NCBI GenBank assembly: GCA_026706665.1
Contig: JAPOYI010000016.1
Span: 39,713 to 103,712, forward strand
Length of the DNA: 64,000 bases
Direction of reading: 5' to 3'
DNA from: Gammaproteobacteria bacterium
Lineage (GTDB): Bacteria > Pseudomonadota > Gammaproteobacteria > Pseudomonadales > Azotimanducaceae
Shown here: in pieces, positions 55,139 through 64,000 of the stretch
Layout of the letters: every line of letters starts with the position of its first letter
Position numbering within the stretch: position 1 is the first letter of the stretch
Made by a program: the position numbers and the translations under genes
Notes under the pieces: model-generated
The model's input: only the letters and a program-made list of their open reading frames with translations
What the model was told of the DNA's origin: nothing
Databases searched by the model: none

Positions 55139-55402
55139 CTAAACCCCTTGCACACCGCCCGCAATACGCAGGCCGTCGCCAGCAGAGCGCATGCCTCGCT
55201 GCATAGTGCCAATGCCCCGCTCCAAAGTCTCGAGGCGAGCGTTCACGGGCTTCAGCTTCTCGTCCAACGCGCCGTCCACGATGTTGCTTACCAGTTCGAT
55301 CAGGCCGGGGTTGTTGACTACCGCCGCCGCCGTAGCACTCGCTATGGCCTGAACGTCAGTTTCGGTCAGCGTCCGATTCCGACCGTCGAAATCTATAGCC
55401 AT
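55139..55402 (-). CDS. Small helical protein, unknown function
   Basis: An 87-residue predicted helical, coiled-coil-forming protein: TETDVQAIASATAAAVVNNP, ELVSNIVDGALDEKLKPVNA and RLETLERGIGTMQRGMRSAG. Heptad-like hydrophobics run from about residue 36 to 70. Start at ATG 55402 with GAGAGG upstream. No family recognised. It lies alone between the dehydrogenase and Lrp genes. Coding is plausible from the helix pattern and start signal, but it could be spurious. Confidence 0.5.
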   Translation of the reverse strand: MAIDFDGRNRTLTETDVQAIASATAAAVVNNPGLIELVSNIVDGALDEKLKPVNARLETLERGIGTMQRGMRSAGDGLRIAGGVQGV

Positions 55403-55609
55403 TTGTCGTTGTCCAGCCTCTCGATTCCGCACCCTCGTCCGCGGACGGGGCCATGGCCTCGCCATATACGGCGCTCGGCCTATGTGTCAAGGACCAGGCC
55501 CGCAAGTCAATGATATCACTCGTTGTATTGGCTTTGTATGTACTCTCTGGCTGCATTCCGTGCGAGATTTCTACCATGCCCATTAGATTCCAAACTGACC
55601 CACTACAGG

Positions 55610-56071
55610 TCAGGCACCGACCGGCAACGGCCCCGACTGCTTGATCTCGGAGAGGCTGAAGCTCGACTCCAGATTCGACACGCCCGGATACCCCAGCATG
55701 TCGCGCATGACGAGCTCCGAGAAATGGTCCATGTCGCGCGCGACGACCTTCATCAGGTAGTCGTGGGTACCGCTCATGGCGTGGCATTCGACGATGTGGG
55801 GTTCGTCCTGCACGCGCCGGTGAAAGTCGGTGCGCCGCTCGAGGCCCTTCTCCAGGGTGAGATGCACATAGGCCGTGACCGTCAGACCGAGTGCGCGCTG
55901 ATCCACCCTGGCCGCGTAGCCCCGGATCACGCCATCGCGCTCCAGGTTCTTGACCCGGCGAAAACACGGCGACTCCGACAGCCCCACCCGGTCGGCCAAC
56001 TCGATGTTGGGCAGGCGCCCCTGCCGTTGCAATTCCGTCAGAATCTGTCTCTCGGCTCGATCCAGCGCCAT
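55610..56071 (-). CDS. Lrp/AsnC-family transcriptional regulator
   Basis: A 153-residue regulator. The N-terminal helix-turn-helix (LDRAERQILTELQRQGR, ELADRVGLSESPCFRRVKNL) binds DNA and the C-terminal RAM domain (YVHLTLEKG, ECHAMSGTHDYLMKVVARD) senses an amino acid. It is divergent from the HPPD-VOC pair; this arrangement is common for regulators of aromatic amino-acid catabolism, so it probably responds to phenylalanine, tyrosine or a product. Start at ATG 56071. Confidence 0.92.
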   Translation of the reverse strand: MALDRAERQILTELQRQGRLPNIELADRVGLSESPCFRRVKNLERDGVIRGYAARVDQRALGLTVTAYVHLTLEKGLERRTDFHRRVQDEPHIVECHAMSGTHDYLMKVVARDMDHFSELVMRDMLGYPGVSNLESSFSLSEIKQSGPLPVGA

Positions 56072-56182
56072 TGGAAGATTTACTCAAATGACGTTCCTAA
56101 AGAGCAAGAATACACCTGATTACCTCAAATGACGGACGAAATAGGAGAATTTTTGCCTGCCGCATACTCTACGATCAGAGCC
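56072..56182. promoter_or_regulatory. Divergent control region of the Lrp regulator and HPPD gene
   Basis: A 111-base region upstream of the regulator and the dioxygenase gene. It is A/T-richer (AAGAGCAAGAATACACC) than its surroundings. AGGAG with an in-frame TTG occurs around 56145-56155, so the dioxygenase may start earlier than 56183. An Lrp-type operator would be expected here, but I could not define one. Confidence 0.45.
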
Positions 56183-57355
56183 ATGGCCACGAATCGAAAT
56201 ACCGTCATGGACGCACATGAACGCGCTGGAACGGTCGACAACCCGATGGGAGGCGACGGCTTCGAGTTCATTGAGTTCTCCGCCCCGGAGGCCGGAGTCC
56301 TCGAACCGGTTTTCAGGATGCTTGGATTCGAACGGGTCGCCCTGCATCGGTCCAAGGCCGTGGAGCTATGGCGACAGGGAGGCATCAACTTCGTCATCAA
56401 CTACGAGCCGAAGAGCGCCGCCTGGTACTTCGCGCGGGAACACGGCCCCTGCGCCTGCGGCCTCGCCTTCCGCGTTCGGGATGCACGCTGCGCGTACGCC
56501 CGCGCGCTGCGGCTCGGGGCCGAGCCCATCGACAACCCATGCGGCCCCATGGAACTGCGTTTGCCCAGCATCCGGAACATCGGGGGCGCGGCCCTGTATC
56601 TGATAGACCGGTGGGAGGATGGAAGCAGCATCTACGACATCGATTTCTCGTTCCTGCCAGACGCCGACCGGCACCCTCCGGGCGTCGGCCTGGAGGTGAT
56701 CGACCATCTAACGCACAACGTCTACCGGGGCCGCATGGACCATTGGGCCAACTACTACGAGAGGCTCTTCAATTTCCGCGAGATACGACGATTCCAAATC
56801 CAGGGCCAGGAAACCGGCCTGGTGTCCCGGGCCATGGCCGCGCCGGACGGCAAGGTCCGTATCCCGCTCAACGAGGAAGCGGTCGCGCTGGCGAGGTCGC
56901 ATCGCAGCGGCCAGATCGAGGAGTTCCTGATTCGCCACAACGGCGAAGGCATCCAGCACATCGCCCTTGGTTGCGACGATTTGTTGACGACCTGCGACCG
57001 GCTTCACAAACGGGGATTGCCGTTCATGGACCCGCCGCCTCACACCTACTACCAGGCCCTGGACCAGCGGCTGCCGGGGCATGGGGAACCGGTGGCGGAA
57101 CTCGCGCAACGCGGGATTCTGCTGGATGGCTCCACGGATGACGGACCGCGGCTGCTGCTGCAGATCTTCTCGGCCGACCTGATCGGGCCCACGTTCTTCG
57201 AGTTCATCCAGCGCAAGCGCGACGACGGCTTCGGCGAGGGCAATTTCCAGGCGCTGTTCGAGGCGATCGAAAGGGACCAGCTTCGTCGGGAGGACACCGC
57301 ACAAGCGCCCGCAGCCCACCTGGCAAACGGGCCCACCGTGAAGGAATCCGCATGA
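56183..57355 (+). CDS. hpd: 4-hydroxyphenylpyruvate dioxygenase
   Basis: A 390-residue Fe(II) enzyme turning 4-hydroxyphenylpyruvate into homogentisate, the committed step of tyrosine breakdown. Two VOC-fold halves; the catalytic C-terminal half has the metal ligands His in [13 protein letters not shown], His in [12 protein letters not shown] and Glu in [20 protein letters not shown]. The start is uncertain: ATG 56183 and 56207, an upstream ATG 56129 and TTG 56153 are in frame. It overlaps the VOC gene (ATGA) and is divergent from the Lrp regulator. Downstream homogentisate genes are not in the window. Confidence 0.93.
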   Translation: MATNRNTVMDAHERAGTVDNPMGGDGFEFIEFSAPEAGVLEPVFRMLGFERVALHRSKAVELWRQGGINFVINYEPKSAAWYFAREHGPCACGLAFRVRDARCAYARALRLGAEPIDNPCGPMELRLPSIRNIGGAALYLIDRWEDGSSIYDIDFSFLPDADRHPPGVGLEVIDHLTHNVYRGRMDHWANYYERLFNFREIRRFQIQGQETGLVSRAMAAPDGKVRIPLNEEAVALARSHRSGQIEEFLIRHNGEGIQHIALGCDDLLTTCDRLHKRGLPFMDPPPHTYYQALDQRLPGHGEPVAELAQRGILLDGSTDDGPRLLLQIFSADLIGPTFFEFIQRKRDDGFGEGNFQALFEAIERDQLRREDTAQAPAAHLANGPTVKESA

Positions 57356-57930
57356 ACCTGAAACGCATCCACCATGTCGCCTACCGCTGCAACGACGCCA
57401 AGGAAACCGTCGACTTCTACCGCGGCGTGCTGGGAATGGAATTCCAGCTCGCCTTTGCCGAGGACACGGTGCCTTCCACGAAGGCGCCGGACCCGTACAT
57501 GCACGTCTTCCTCGACGCCGGCATGGGCAACGTGCTCGCCTTTTTCGAACTGCCGAGCGCGCCGCCCATGGGAAAGGACCCCAACACGCCGGCCTGGGTG
57601 CAGCACATCGCCTTCGAGGTCGCCGACGCGGACGCACTCGCCGATGCGAGGCAACGTGTCCAGGCCGCCGGCATCGATGTCATCGGTCCCGTCGACCACG
57701 GCCTGTTCGACTCGATCTATTTCTTCGACCCGAACGGCCATCGCCTGGAGATCGCCGCCAACAAGGGAAGCGACGAGGACCGGGCGCGGGCGCACGCCGT
57801 TGCCGAAGACATGCTGGAAGAGTGGACACGTACCAAGCGCGCCCCGAAACATGCCCGTTGGCTGCATGCGCCGACCGGCGAAGGGCAGCCTGATCCCAAC
57901 CACGCGGCGAAGGCCAACGCAGACGCATAA
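57352..57930 (+). CDS. VOC-superfamily metalloenzyme
   Basis: A 192-residue glyoxalase-fold protein. Candidate metal ligands are His in RIHHVAYRC, Glu in LAFFELPS, His in WVQHIAFEV and Glu in HRLEIAANK. One VOC pair is followed by a charged helical tail (~145-192). It is translated with HPPD by an ATGA overlap, so it probably belongs to aromatic catabolism, perhaps as an extradiol dioxygenase-like or isomerase protein. The exact activity is not determinable. Confidence 0.88.
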   Translation: MNLKRIHHVAYRCNDAKETVDFYRGVLGMEFQLAFAEDTVPSTKAPDPYMHVFLDAGMGNVLAFFELPSAPPMGKDPNTPAWVQHIAFEVADADALADARQRVQAAGIDVIGPVDHGLFDSIYFFDPNGHRLEIAANKGSDEDRARAHAVAEDMLEEWTRTKRAPKHARWLHAPTGEGQPDPNHAAKANADA

Positions 57931-57976
57931 GGGTCCTCCCGACCGCCCGCAGTGGCCAACCCGGTCACTGTGACGA

Positions 57977-59131
57977 TTAGTCCAGGCTGGCCCCGGTCTG
58001 TTCCACCACCAGGTCCACAACCGTCCGCAACGCTTCCTGCTGGCTGTCCCCTTCGAGGAGCCGCAGGCGGTAGAGGTCTATCTGCTCGTCCGCGCTGGCG
58101 CCCTTGCGCACGATTTCGAGGCAGTGACGGAGTTCGGCCTCGCAATCGAGTGCCCGGGCATCGTCATTAAGCGTCTCGACCAGCGCATCGAACTCTTCCG
58201 CGATATCGATCCGGCCACCCCGGCGGGTATCCCCCAGGAAGGCCAGCATGCCGAAGCGCTGCGCGAGCCACTTGTTCTCAACGATGATCTCCGTCGGCGG
58301 TTCGGCCGGCAGGACATCGTCACGGTCGAGGCGCAGCAGCATCCGGATCAGGCAGGCGTACACGGCGGCGATGCACAGCGCGTCCTCGATCCGCGGACAG
58401 ACGTCGCAGATTCGCATTTCCACCGTGGGATAAGCCTTCGACGGACGGATGTCCCACCAGAGTTCGCTGCCGTCGCCGATGAATTCCATGCGCTGGTATT
58501 CGCCCACAAGCGCATCGAACTCGGCGCGGGAATAGAGCGGTCCGGGAATGCTCGTGCGGGGCATGGCTTCGAAAAGGTTGAGCCGTCCGCATTTGAACCC
58601 CGACTCCCGGCCCTCGTTGAACGGCGACGAACCGGATAGCGCGTTCAGCAGGGGCAGATAGCGCCGCAACGCCGTCATGACGCGGATGCGGCTATCCGGG
58701 TCGCCGAATCCGGCATGCACGTGCATGCCGTTCACCACCAGCCGCCGGACCGTGTCCTGAAAGGTGACGGCGAAGTCCTCGTAGCGCTGGCTGGCCGTCG
58801 GCAACTGCGACTGCCAGGCCGCGAACGGGTGCGTCGATGCCGCCATGACCTCGGCGCCGCAGCTCCGCGCCGCTTCGGTCACCACCTGCCGCGTTCCCTT
58901 GAGCGCGTCCCGCAACGCCGCCACCGAGTCGCACACTTCCGTGTTGGTTTCGATCTGGGCACGGAGAAACTCGTGCACGACCTTTTGCGGGCCGGCGTGG
59001 GAAGAAGCCGCTTCAAGGATGCGCGGGTCGGGGTCGGCCAGCAAATCCCCCGAAGCGGGATCGACCAGGAAGAACTCCTCCTCGATACCCAGCGTGATCG
59101 TCAGGTCGTCGTCGCGATTGGATAGGCTCAT
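57977..59131 (-). CDS. Carboxylate-amine ligase, YbdK (GCS2) family
   Basis: A 384-residue glutamate-cysteine ligase-like protein. The N-terminal LTITLGIEEEFFLVDPASG holds the metal-binding Glu residues, followed by EFLRAQIETNTEVCDS, NGMHVHAGFGDPDSRI and PTVEMRICDVCPRIED. Relatives have weak glutamate-cysteine ligase activity or make other amide bonds. Start at ATG 59131 (MSLSNRDD); ATG 59146 is an alternative. Convergent with the VOC gene and divergent from the luciferase-like gene. The physiological substrate is unknown. Confidence 0.9.
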   Translation of the reverse strand: MSLSNRDDDLTITLGIEEEFFLVDPASGDLLADPDPRILEAASSHAGPQKVVHEFLRAQIETNTEVCDSVAALRDALKGTRQVVTEAARSCGAEVMAASTHPFAAWQSQLPTASQRYEDFAVTFQDTVRRLVVNGMHVHAGFGDPDSRIRVMTALRRYLPLLNALSGSSPFNEGRESGFKCGRLNLFEAMPRTSIPGPLYSRAEFDALVGEYQRMEFIGDGSELWWDIRPSKAYPTVEMRICDVCPRIEDALCIAAVYACLIRMLLRLDRDDVLPAEPPTEIIVENKWLAQRFGMLAFLGDTRRGGRIDIAEEFDALVETLNDDARALDCEAELRHCLEIVRKGASADEQIDLYRLRLLEGDSQQEALRTVVDLVVEQTGASLD

Positions 59132-59340
59132 GATCAGGCGTCGCATGGAAGTCGGTGTTGTTGCGGGCAACCGCAAGGGGGCGGTGCGCATCATACATCG
59201 GTTGCGCCGGGCCGGCGTCCGACCCGCGGTGGTCGCGCGACGCACTGAAATGTCCATGTTCCCGATAGCAATCGACGGCGCGTGTTGGTAAAAACCCCCA
59301 TCTGTCAATCCAGCGCTCGGCCCAAGGGAGGCAAGCAGAC

Positions 59341-60258
59341 ATGAAGATCGGCATCTATGGCGGCAACGTCAGGCGCAACGCGGCACTCACCAGCCTCGTC
59401 GACGAGGTCGTTCGATTCGAGGACGCGGGGTTCAGCAGTTACTGGATGCCCCAGGTGGGAACCTTCGACGCGCTGACGATGATCGCCCTGGCCGGTCAAC
59501 AGACAAGCTCGATAGAGCTCGGCACGGCCGTGGTGCCGACGTATCCCCGCCACCCCAATGCCCTCGCCCAGCAGGCAGCCACGGTCAACGCGCTGACCGG
59601 CGGCCGCCTGGTGCTGGGTATCGGACCCTCCCACGCGCCGGGCATCGAAGCGCTCGGATTGCAATACAGGAGCCCGGCGCGGCACATCCGCGAATACGTG
59701 ACAATCCTGCGGTCTCTGACCGCCGAGGGCAGCGTCGACTTCGAAGGCAGCATGTATCGCATCAAGACCGGCTTCGCCTGCCCCGACGCCCAACCGTTCC
59801 CCATCGTCGTCTCCGCGCTTGCCCCCCTGATGCTGCAGGCGGCCGGCGAAGTGGCCGACGGCACGGTGACCTGGATGGTGGGCAGGAACACCATCGCCAG
59901 TCACACCGCGCCCCGGATCACGGAAGCAGCAGCCGCCGCTGGCCGTCCCGACCCCAGAATCATCGTCGGGCTGCCGGTCTGCGTGCATGACGACCGCGAA
60001 CAGGCGACGGTGCGGGCCCAGCAGATCTTCGCCGGCTACGGCAACCTGCCGAACTACCGGCGCCAGCTCGACGCGGAAGGCCTCGAACAGGCGGGGCAGA
60101 TGGCCGTGGTCGGCAACGAGGACCAGGTGTCCGAATCCCTGGCCGCCTACTTCGACGCGGGCGCCACGGAAGTCATCGCCAGCGTGTACCCATCCGGTGA
60201 TGACAGCCGGGGTTCATTCGCGCGCACCCACGCATTGCTGAGGCGCCTGTTGAAGTAG
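59341..60258 (+). CDS. LLM-class oxidoreductase, F420-dependent type
   Basis: A 305-residue luciferase-like protein of the group annotated as F420-dependent. N-terminal MKIGIYGG, SSYWMPQVGTFDALTMIALA, GTAVVPTYPRHPNALAQQA (cofactor region), LVLGIGPSHAPGIEALG and the C-terminal GVHSRAP-free tail. GGGAGG precedes ATG 59341. Whether this organism makes F420 cannot be seen; FMN is the alternative. It is immediately followed by the antitoxin remnant at 60261. Confidence 0.88.
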   Translation: MKIGIYGGNVRRNAALTSLVDEVVRFEDAGFSSYWMPQVGTFDALTMIALAGQQTSSIELGTAVVPTYPRHPNALAQQAATVNALTGGRLVLGIGPSHAPGIEALGLQYRSPARHIREYVTILRSLTAEGSVDFEGSMYRIKTGFACPDAQPFPIVVSALAPLMLQAAGEVADGTVTWMVGRNTIASHTAPRITEAAAAAGRPDPRIIVGLPVCVHDDREQATVRAQQIFAGYGNLPNYRRQLDAEGLEQAGQMAVVGNEDQVSESLAAYFDAGATEVIASVYPSGDDSRGSFARTHALLRRLLK

Positions 60259-60260
60259 AC

Positions 60261-60377
60261 CAGCCACATCCCCTTCTATCTGGCAAAACGCCTCGGGAAG
60301 TCGCTTTGGAGTCTCCGGAAGGCTCGGCGCTCGTCATTCGAATGATTGGTCAAGCGGAGGCGGGCGTCGCCATCTGA
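60261..60377 (+). pseudogene. C-terminal remnant of an Xre/MbcA-type antitoxin
   Basis: An in-frame stretch ending at TGA 60375-60377 reads LLSGKTPREVALESPEGSA, then VIRMIGQAEAGVAI. This matches the C-terminal half of DUF2384 antitoxins that neutralise RES toxins by inserting into their active site. The N-terminal DNA-binding part is absent: the oxidoreductase gene stops three bases before. No start codon. The following RES gene overlaps it. Confidence 0.75.
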
Positions 60378-60843
60378 CGATCCACAAACCCGCCCGATCG
60401 CTGCGTACCGCATCGGCGACCCCGCTGGCCGGTTTCCCGTGTACAGCGGAGCTGGTGCCGCAGTCTATCCGGGACGCTGGAACGCGGCAGGACAGCGGGT
60501 AATCTACGCTTCGGAGCACTATTCAACTGCTTTGGTCGAGAAGCTTGTCTACACGCTACGCCTTCCGCCAAACCAGCACTTCGTCCAGACAACATACCTG
60601 AGTCGGTTTCGTGGCACGAGTGGACGGACGAAGACTTGCCAATCGGCTGGGATACCGATGATCCCGCAATTGCTCGCGCCATTGGAGCGGATTGGCTCCG
60701 CACCAGTAGCTCTGGTGCCCAGCTCCGTAGCGCCTCTTGAGCGTAACGTCCTGATCAATCCGGCCCACCCGGAAGCGTCCCTCCTCGTCGTTGGGCCCGA
60801 AACGCCCGTACCTTGGGACCATCGTCTATTCCCGCAGTCGTAG
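60346..60843 (+). pseudogene. RES-domain toxin with two compensating frameshifts
   Basis: RES toxins degrade cellular NAD. The 5' part has YRIGDPAGRFPVYSGAG and YPGRWNAAGQRVIYASEHYS, with the Arg/Tyr/Glu (ALVEKLVY) region. After QHFVQTT the homology continues in another frame as IPESVSWHEWTDEDLPIGWD, then GADWLR, and returns to the first frame at VPSSVAPLERNVLINPAHPE. The 33 or so residues between the shifts are nonsense in the open frame. No ATG precedes it (only TTG 60346). With the antitoxin remnant it forms a decayed module. Sequencing error could mimic one or both shifts. Confidence 0.75.
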
Positions 60844-61002
60844 CGAAAGCCTCTACGATCATCGACGGCTCAGGTGCCCGACACGAGTCCGTCGGCTACC
60901 TGTGCTGTGGCCCGTGAGCCAACCGGCAACCGAACAAGCATCCGAACGAACAAGAAAACAGCTCGCGGCAGTATTCGGGGAACGTGTACGGGCCAAGGGT
61001 CT

Positions 61003-61076
61003 TGGAGGCTGGAGACGGAATCGAACCGACGTAGACGGATTTGCAGTCCGCTGCATAACCACTCTGCCATCCAGCC
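61003..61076 (-). tRNA. tRNA-Cys(GCA)
   Basis: On the minus strand the sequence starts GGCTGGATGGCAGAGTGG and ends TCCAGCCTCCA, folding as a cloverleaf with anticodon GCA in ACTGCAAAT and T-arm GTCGGTTCGATTCCGT. The acceptor stem GGCTGGA/TCCAGCC is perfect, with T discriminator and encoded CCA. 74 bases. It lies just downstream of pgsA on the same strand, matching the known pgsA-tRNA arrangement; no tRNA-Gly or tRNA-Leu follows. Confidence 0.96.
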
Positions 61077-61120
61077 GTGCCGAGCGCGGGCGCGGCGATA
61101 CTAACACGCGGCCCTGCGAT

Positions 61121-61696
61121 TCAGGCCGTCGGGTCGTGCTTCAGGCCGTCGAGCAAGGTTGGCCACGCGGCGCGCAGGTAGGAGACCATCGACCAGAGCG
61201 TCATCATTGCCGCTGCGTACAGCAGGATGTACCCGATGATGACCCAGGGGCGTCCCAGCATCGGCGGGTTGGCGAGCAGGATAACGATCGACAGCATCTG
61301 CAGGGCCGTCTTGAGCTTGCCTATCCAGGTGGCGGCGACCAGCCCGCGGCGATTGACTTCCGACATCCATTCGCGGAGCGCCGAGATCACTATCTCCCTG
61401 CCGATGATGACGACGCCGGGAATGGTCAGCCACAGGTTGGCATGGCTGCCGATCAGCAATACCAGCGCCGTGACGACGATGAGCTTGTCCGCAACCGGGT
61501 CGAGGAACGCACCGAAAGGCGTCGTCTGGTCCAGCCGCCTGGCCAGGTAGCCGTCCAGCCAGTCCGTGAAGGCGGCGGCCGCGAACAACAGCGCGGCCAG
61601 CCAGTGGCCGGTGTCGGCGAACACGTACACCATCGCGAAGATTGGAATGAGGGCGATCCGCGCGCCCGTCACGATGTTCGGCAGGTTGATTTCCAT
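61121..61696 (-). CDS. pgsA: CDP-diacylglycerol-glycerol-3-phosphate 3-phosphatidyltransferase
   Basis: A 191-residue inner-membrane enzyme making phosphatidylglycerolphosphate, the committed step to phosphatidylglycerol and cardiolipin. The CDP-alcohol phosphatidyltransferase motif spans residues 45-70: DWLDGYLAR, then G62, D66 and D70. N-terminal LPNIVTGARI is typical, and several hydrophobic helices follow. Start ATG 61696 (MEINLPN), the standard family start. Downstream of uvrC and upstream of tRNA-Cys. Confidence 0.96.
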   Translation of the reverse strand: MEINLPNIVTGARIALIPIFAMVYVFADTGHWLAALLFAAAAFTDWLDGYLARRLDQTTPFGAFLDPVADKLIVVTALVLLIGSHANLWLTIPGVVIIGREIVISALREWMSEVNRRGLVAATWIGKLKTALQMLSIVILLANPPMLGRPWVIIGYILLYAAAMMTLWSMVSYLRAAWPTLLDGLKHDPTA

Positions 61697-61801
61697 GGGT
61701 CGCACATTCTACCGGCCCGCGCGCCTGAACGGGCGAATCTGCGGCGTGAAACCGAAAGAATGTGTCGCCCCCTCTACGGGTGCGCGATGTCCCGCCTTCC
61801 C

Positions 61802-63667
<1,866 letters not shown>

Positions 63668-64000
63668 CGCCGAACTATACGGCGACGATCCCTGCCGGGG
63701 CAACGCCGCTCGCGACAAGGCCCTACCGACAGGTTCGCGATATCGCGGGCCGTTAACGGGTCAAGTTCTTCGAGCCAGTCCGCACAGCGCTTCGCCCAGT
63801 CGACGACCTCTCAGGACTCGGCCTGTGCCCGCTCCGCCTTGCGCCTTACGAACTCGCTAAATTCCCGTTCGGCCATCGGCGTGCCTTCTAGCATCCCTCC
63901 TGGTCCCTATTGTCCCATGCCACGGCACGACGCCATAGTCAAAGTCTTGTCCAACGCGAGATGAGCCTAAAGCTGAGATGCGATTCCAACGCAAAGTGAG
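63668..64000. other. Region upstream of uvrC with a possible broken small gene
   Basis: The uvrC promoter should lie here. On the minus strand an ATG at 63876 (with AGAAGG upstream) starts MAEREFSEFVRRKAERAQAES, ended by TGA at 63813-63811; the same frame continues EVVDWAKRCADWLEELDPLT. This looks like a small protein with one interrupting TGA, possibly a pseudogene. No family recognised. Nothing else is visible to the end of the window. Confidence 0.3.

Noticed and set aside
61003..61076. Prophage or integrative-element attachment site at the tRNA-Cys
   Set aside because: No integrase and no repeated tRNA 3' end nearby; the neighbours are housekeeping genes.

Overview
The window is GC-rich chromosomal DNA from a Gram-negative bacterium, most likely a gammaproteobacterium. 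The evidence is a TonB-dependent receptor, several lipoproteins, an autotransporter-type outer-membrane protein, and the order uvrC-pgsA-tRNA-Cys, which matches the classical gammaproteobacterial arrangement. The gene set (two CaiB-type CoA-transferases, thiolase-like proteins with a DUF35 partner, acyl-CoA dehydrogenase, two luciferase-like oxidoreductases, epoxide hydrolase, HpcH-type aldolase) suggests an aerobic, probably marine or host-associated heterotroph. Species cannot be assigned from the sequence alone.

Layout. 0-3.5 kb: two overlapping ABC half-transporter genes, the second with an unusually short membrane domain. 3.6-7.6 kb: small lipoprotein, peroxiredoxin 5, SDR, acetolactate-synthase-like TPP enzyme, NIPSNAP-like protein. 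7.6-14 kb: ferric-iron uptake cluster (binding protein, ATPase, fused permease) with selO overlapping the permease and an uncharacterised lipoprotein. 14-19 kb: acyl-CoA dehydrogenase, retropepsin-like protein, membrane-fused spermidine synthase, HpcH aldolase. 19-24.6 kb: TonB receptor, a degenerate duplicate of its 3' end, and a divergent OmpR-type two-component system. 24.6-32.7 kb: GH32-like protein, broken amidohydrolase, epoxide hydrolase, two overlapping type III CoA-transferases, dienelactone hydrolase, and a secreted protein made of eight short repeats. 32.7-36.3 kb: DUF35 protein, two thiolase-like proteins about 92% identical, and a small HAD protein. 36.3-38.8 kb: pterin dehydratase, a glutathione S-transferase gene with in-frame TGA at the catalytic Cys position, DUF169 protein, bacterioferritin-comigratory peroxiredoxin. 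38.8-46.2 kb: one giant surface protein with fifteen SwmB-like repeats and a C-terminal beta-barrel. 46.7-51 kb: FixL/FixJ-like pair, lytic transglycosylase, and a fused NirDL-type siroheme decarboxylase; the last two are each preceded by a copy of a ~190-bp direct repeat. 51-56 kb: gene fragments, a luciferase-like oxidoreductase, a truncated Y-family polymerase, a D-2-hydroxyacid dehydrogenase. 55.6-60.3 kb: Lrp regulator divergent from an HPPD-VOC pair, YbdK ligase, second luciferase-like oxidoreductase. 60.3-60.8 kb: a decayed RES-Xre toxin-antitoxin module. 61-63.7 kb: tRNA-Cys, pgsA, uvrC.

The strongest new signal is the glutathione S-transferase at 36641-37303. A good ribosome-binding site and start codon lead into eleven codons, then TGA exactly where relatives have the CPxxQR cysteine, then uninterrupted homology. 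This reads as a selenocysteine-containing GST. A stem-loop sits in the right window after the TGA, but its loop does not fully match the bacterial SECIS rules, and no Sec machinery lies in the window.

Functionally, the iron cluster, TonB receptor and regulators serve nutrient uptake. The 28-36 kb block looks like a CoA-dependent catabolic unit. HPPD, pterin dehydratase and the Lrp regulator point to phenylalanine/tyrosine breakdown. FixLJ and NirDL hint at oxygen-responsive denitrification elsewhere in the genome. Several loci are decaying (amidohydrolase, dinB, RES-Xre, TonB-receptor copy, the fragment at 51.2 kb), so 18-27 kb and 48-61 kb are the more rearranged parts.
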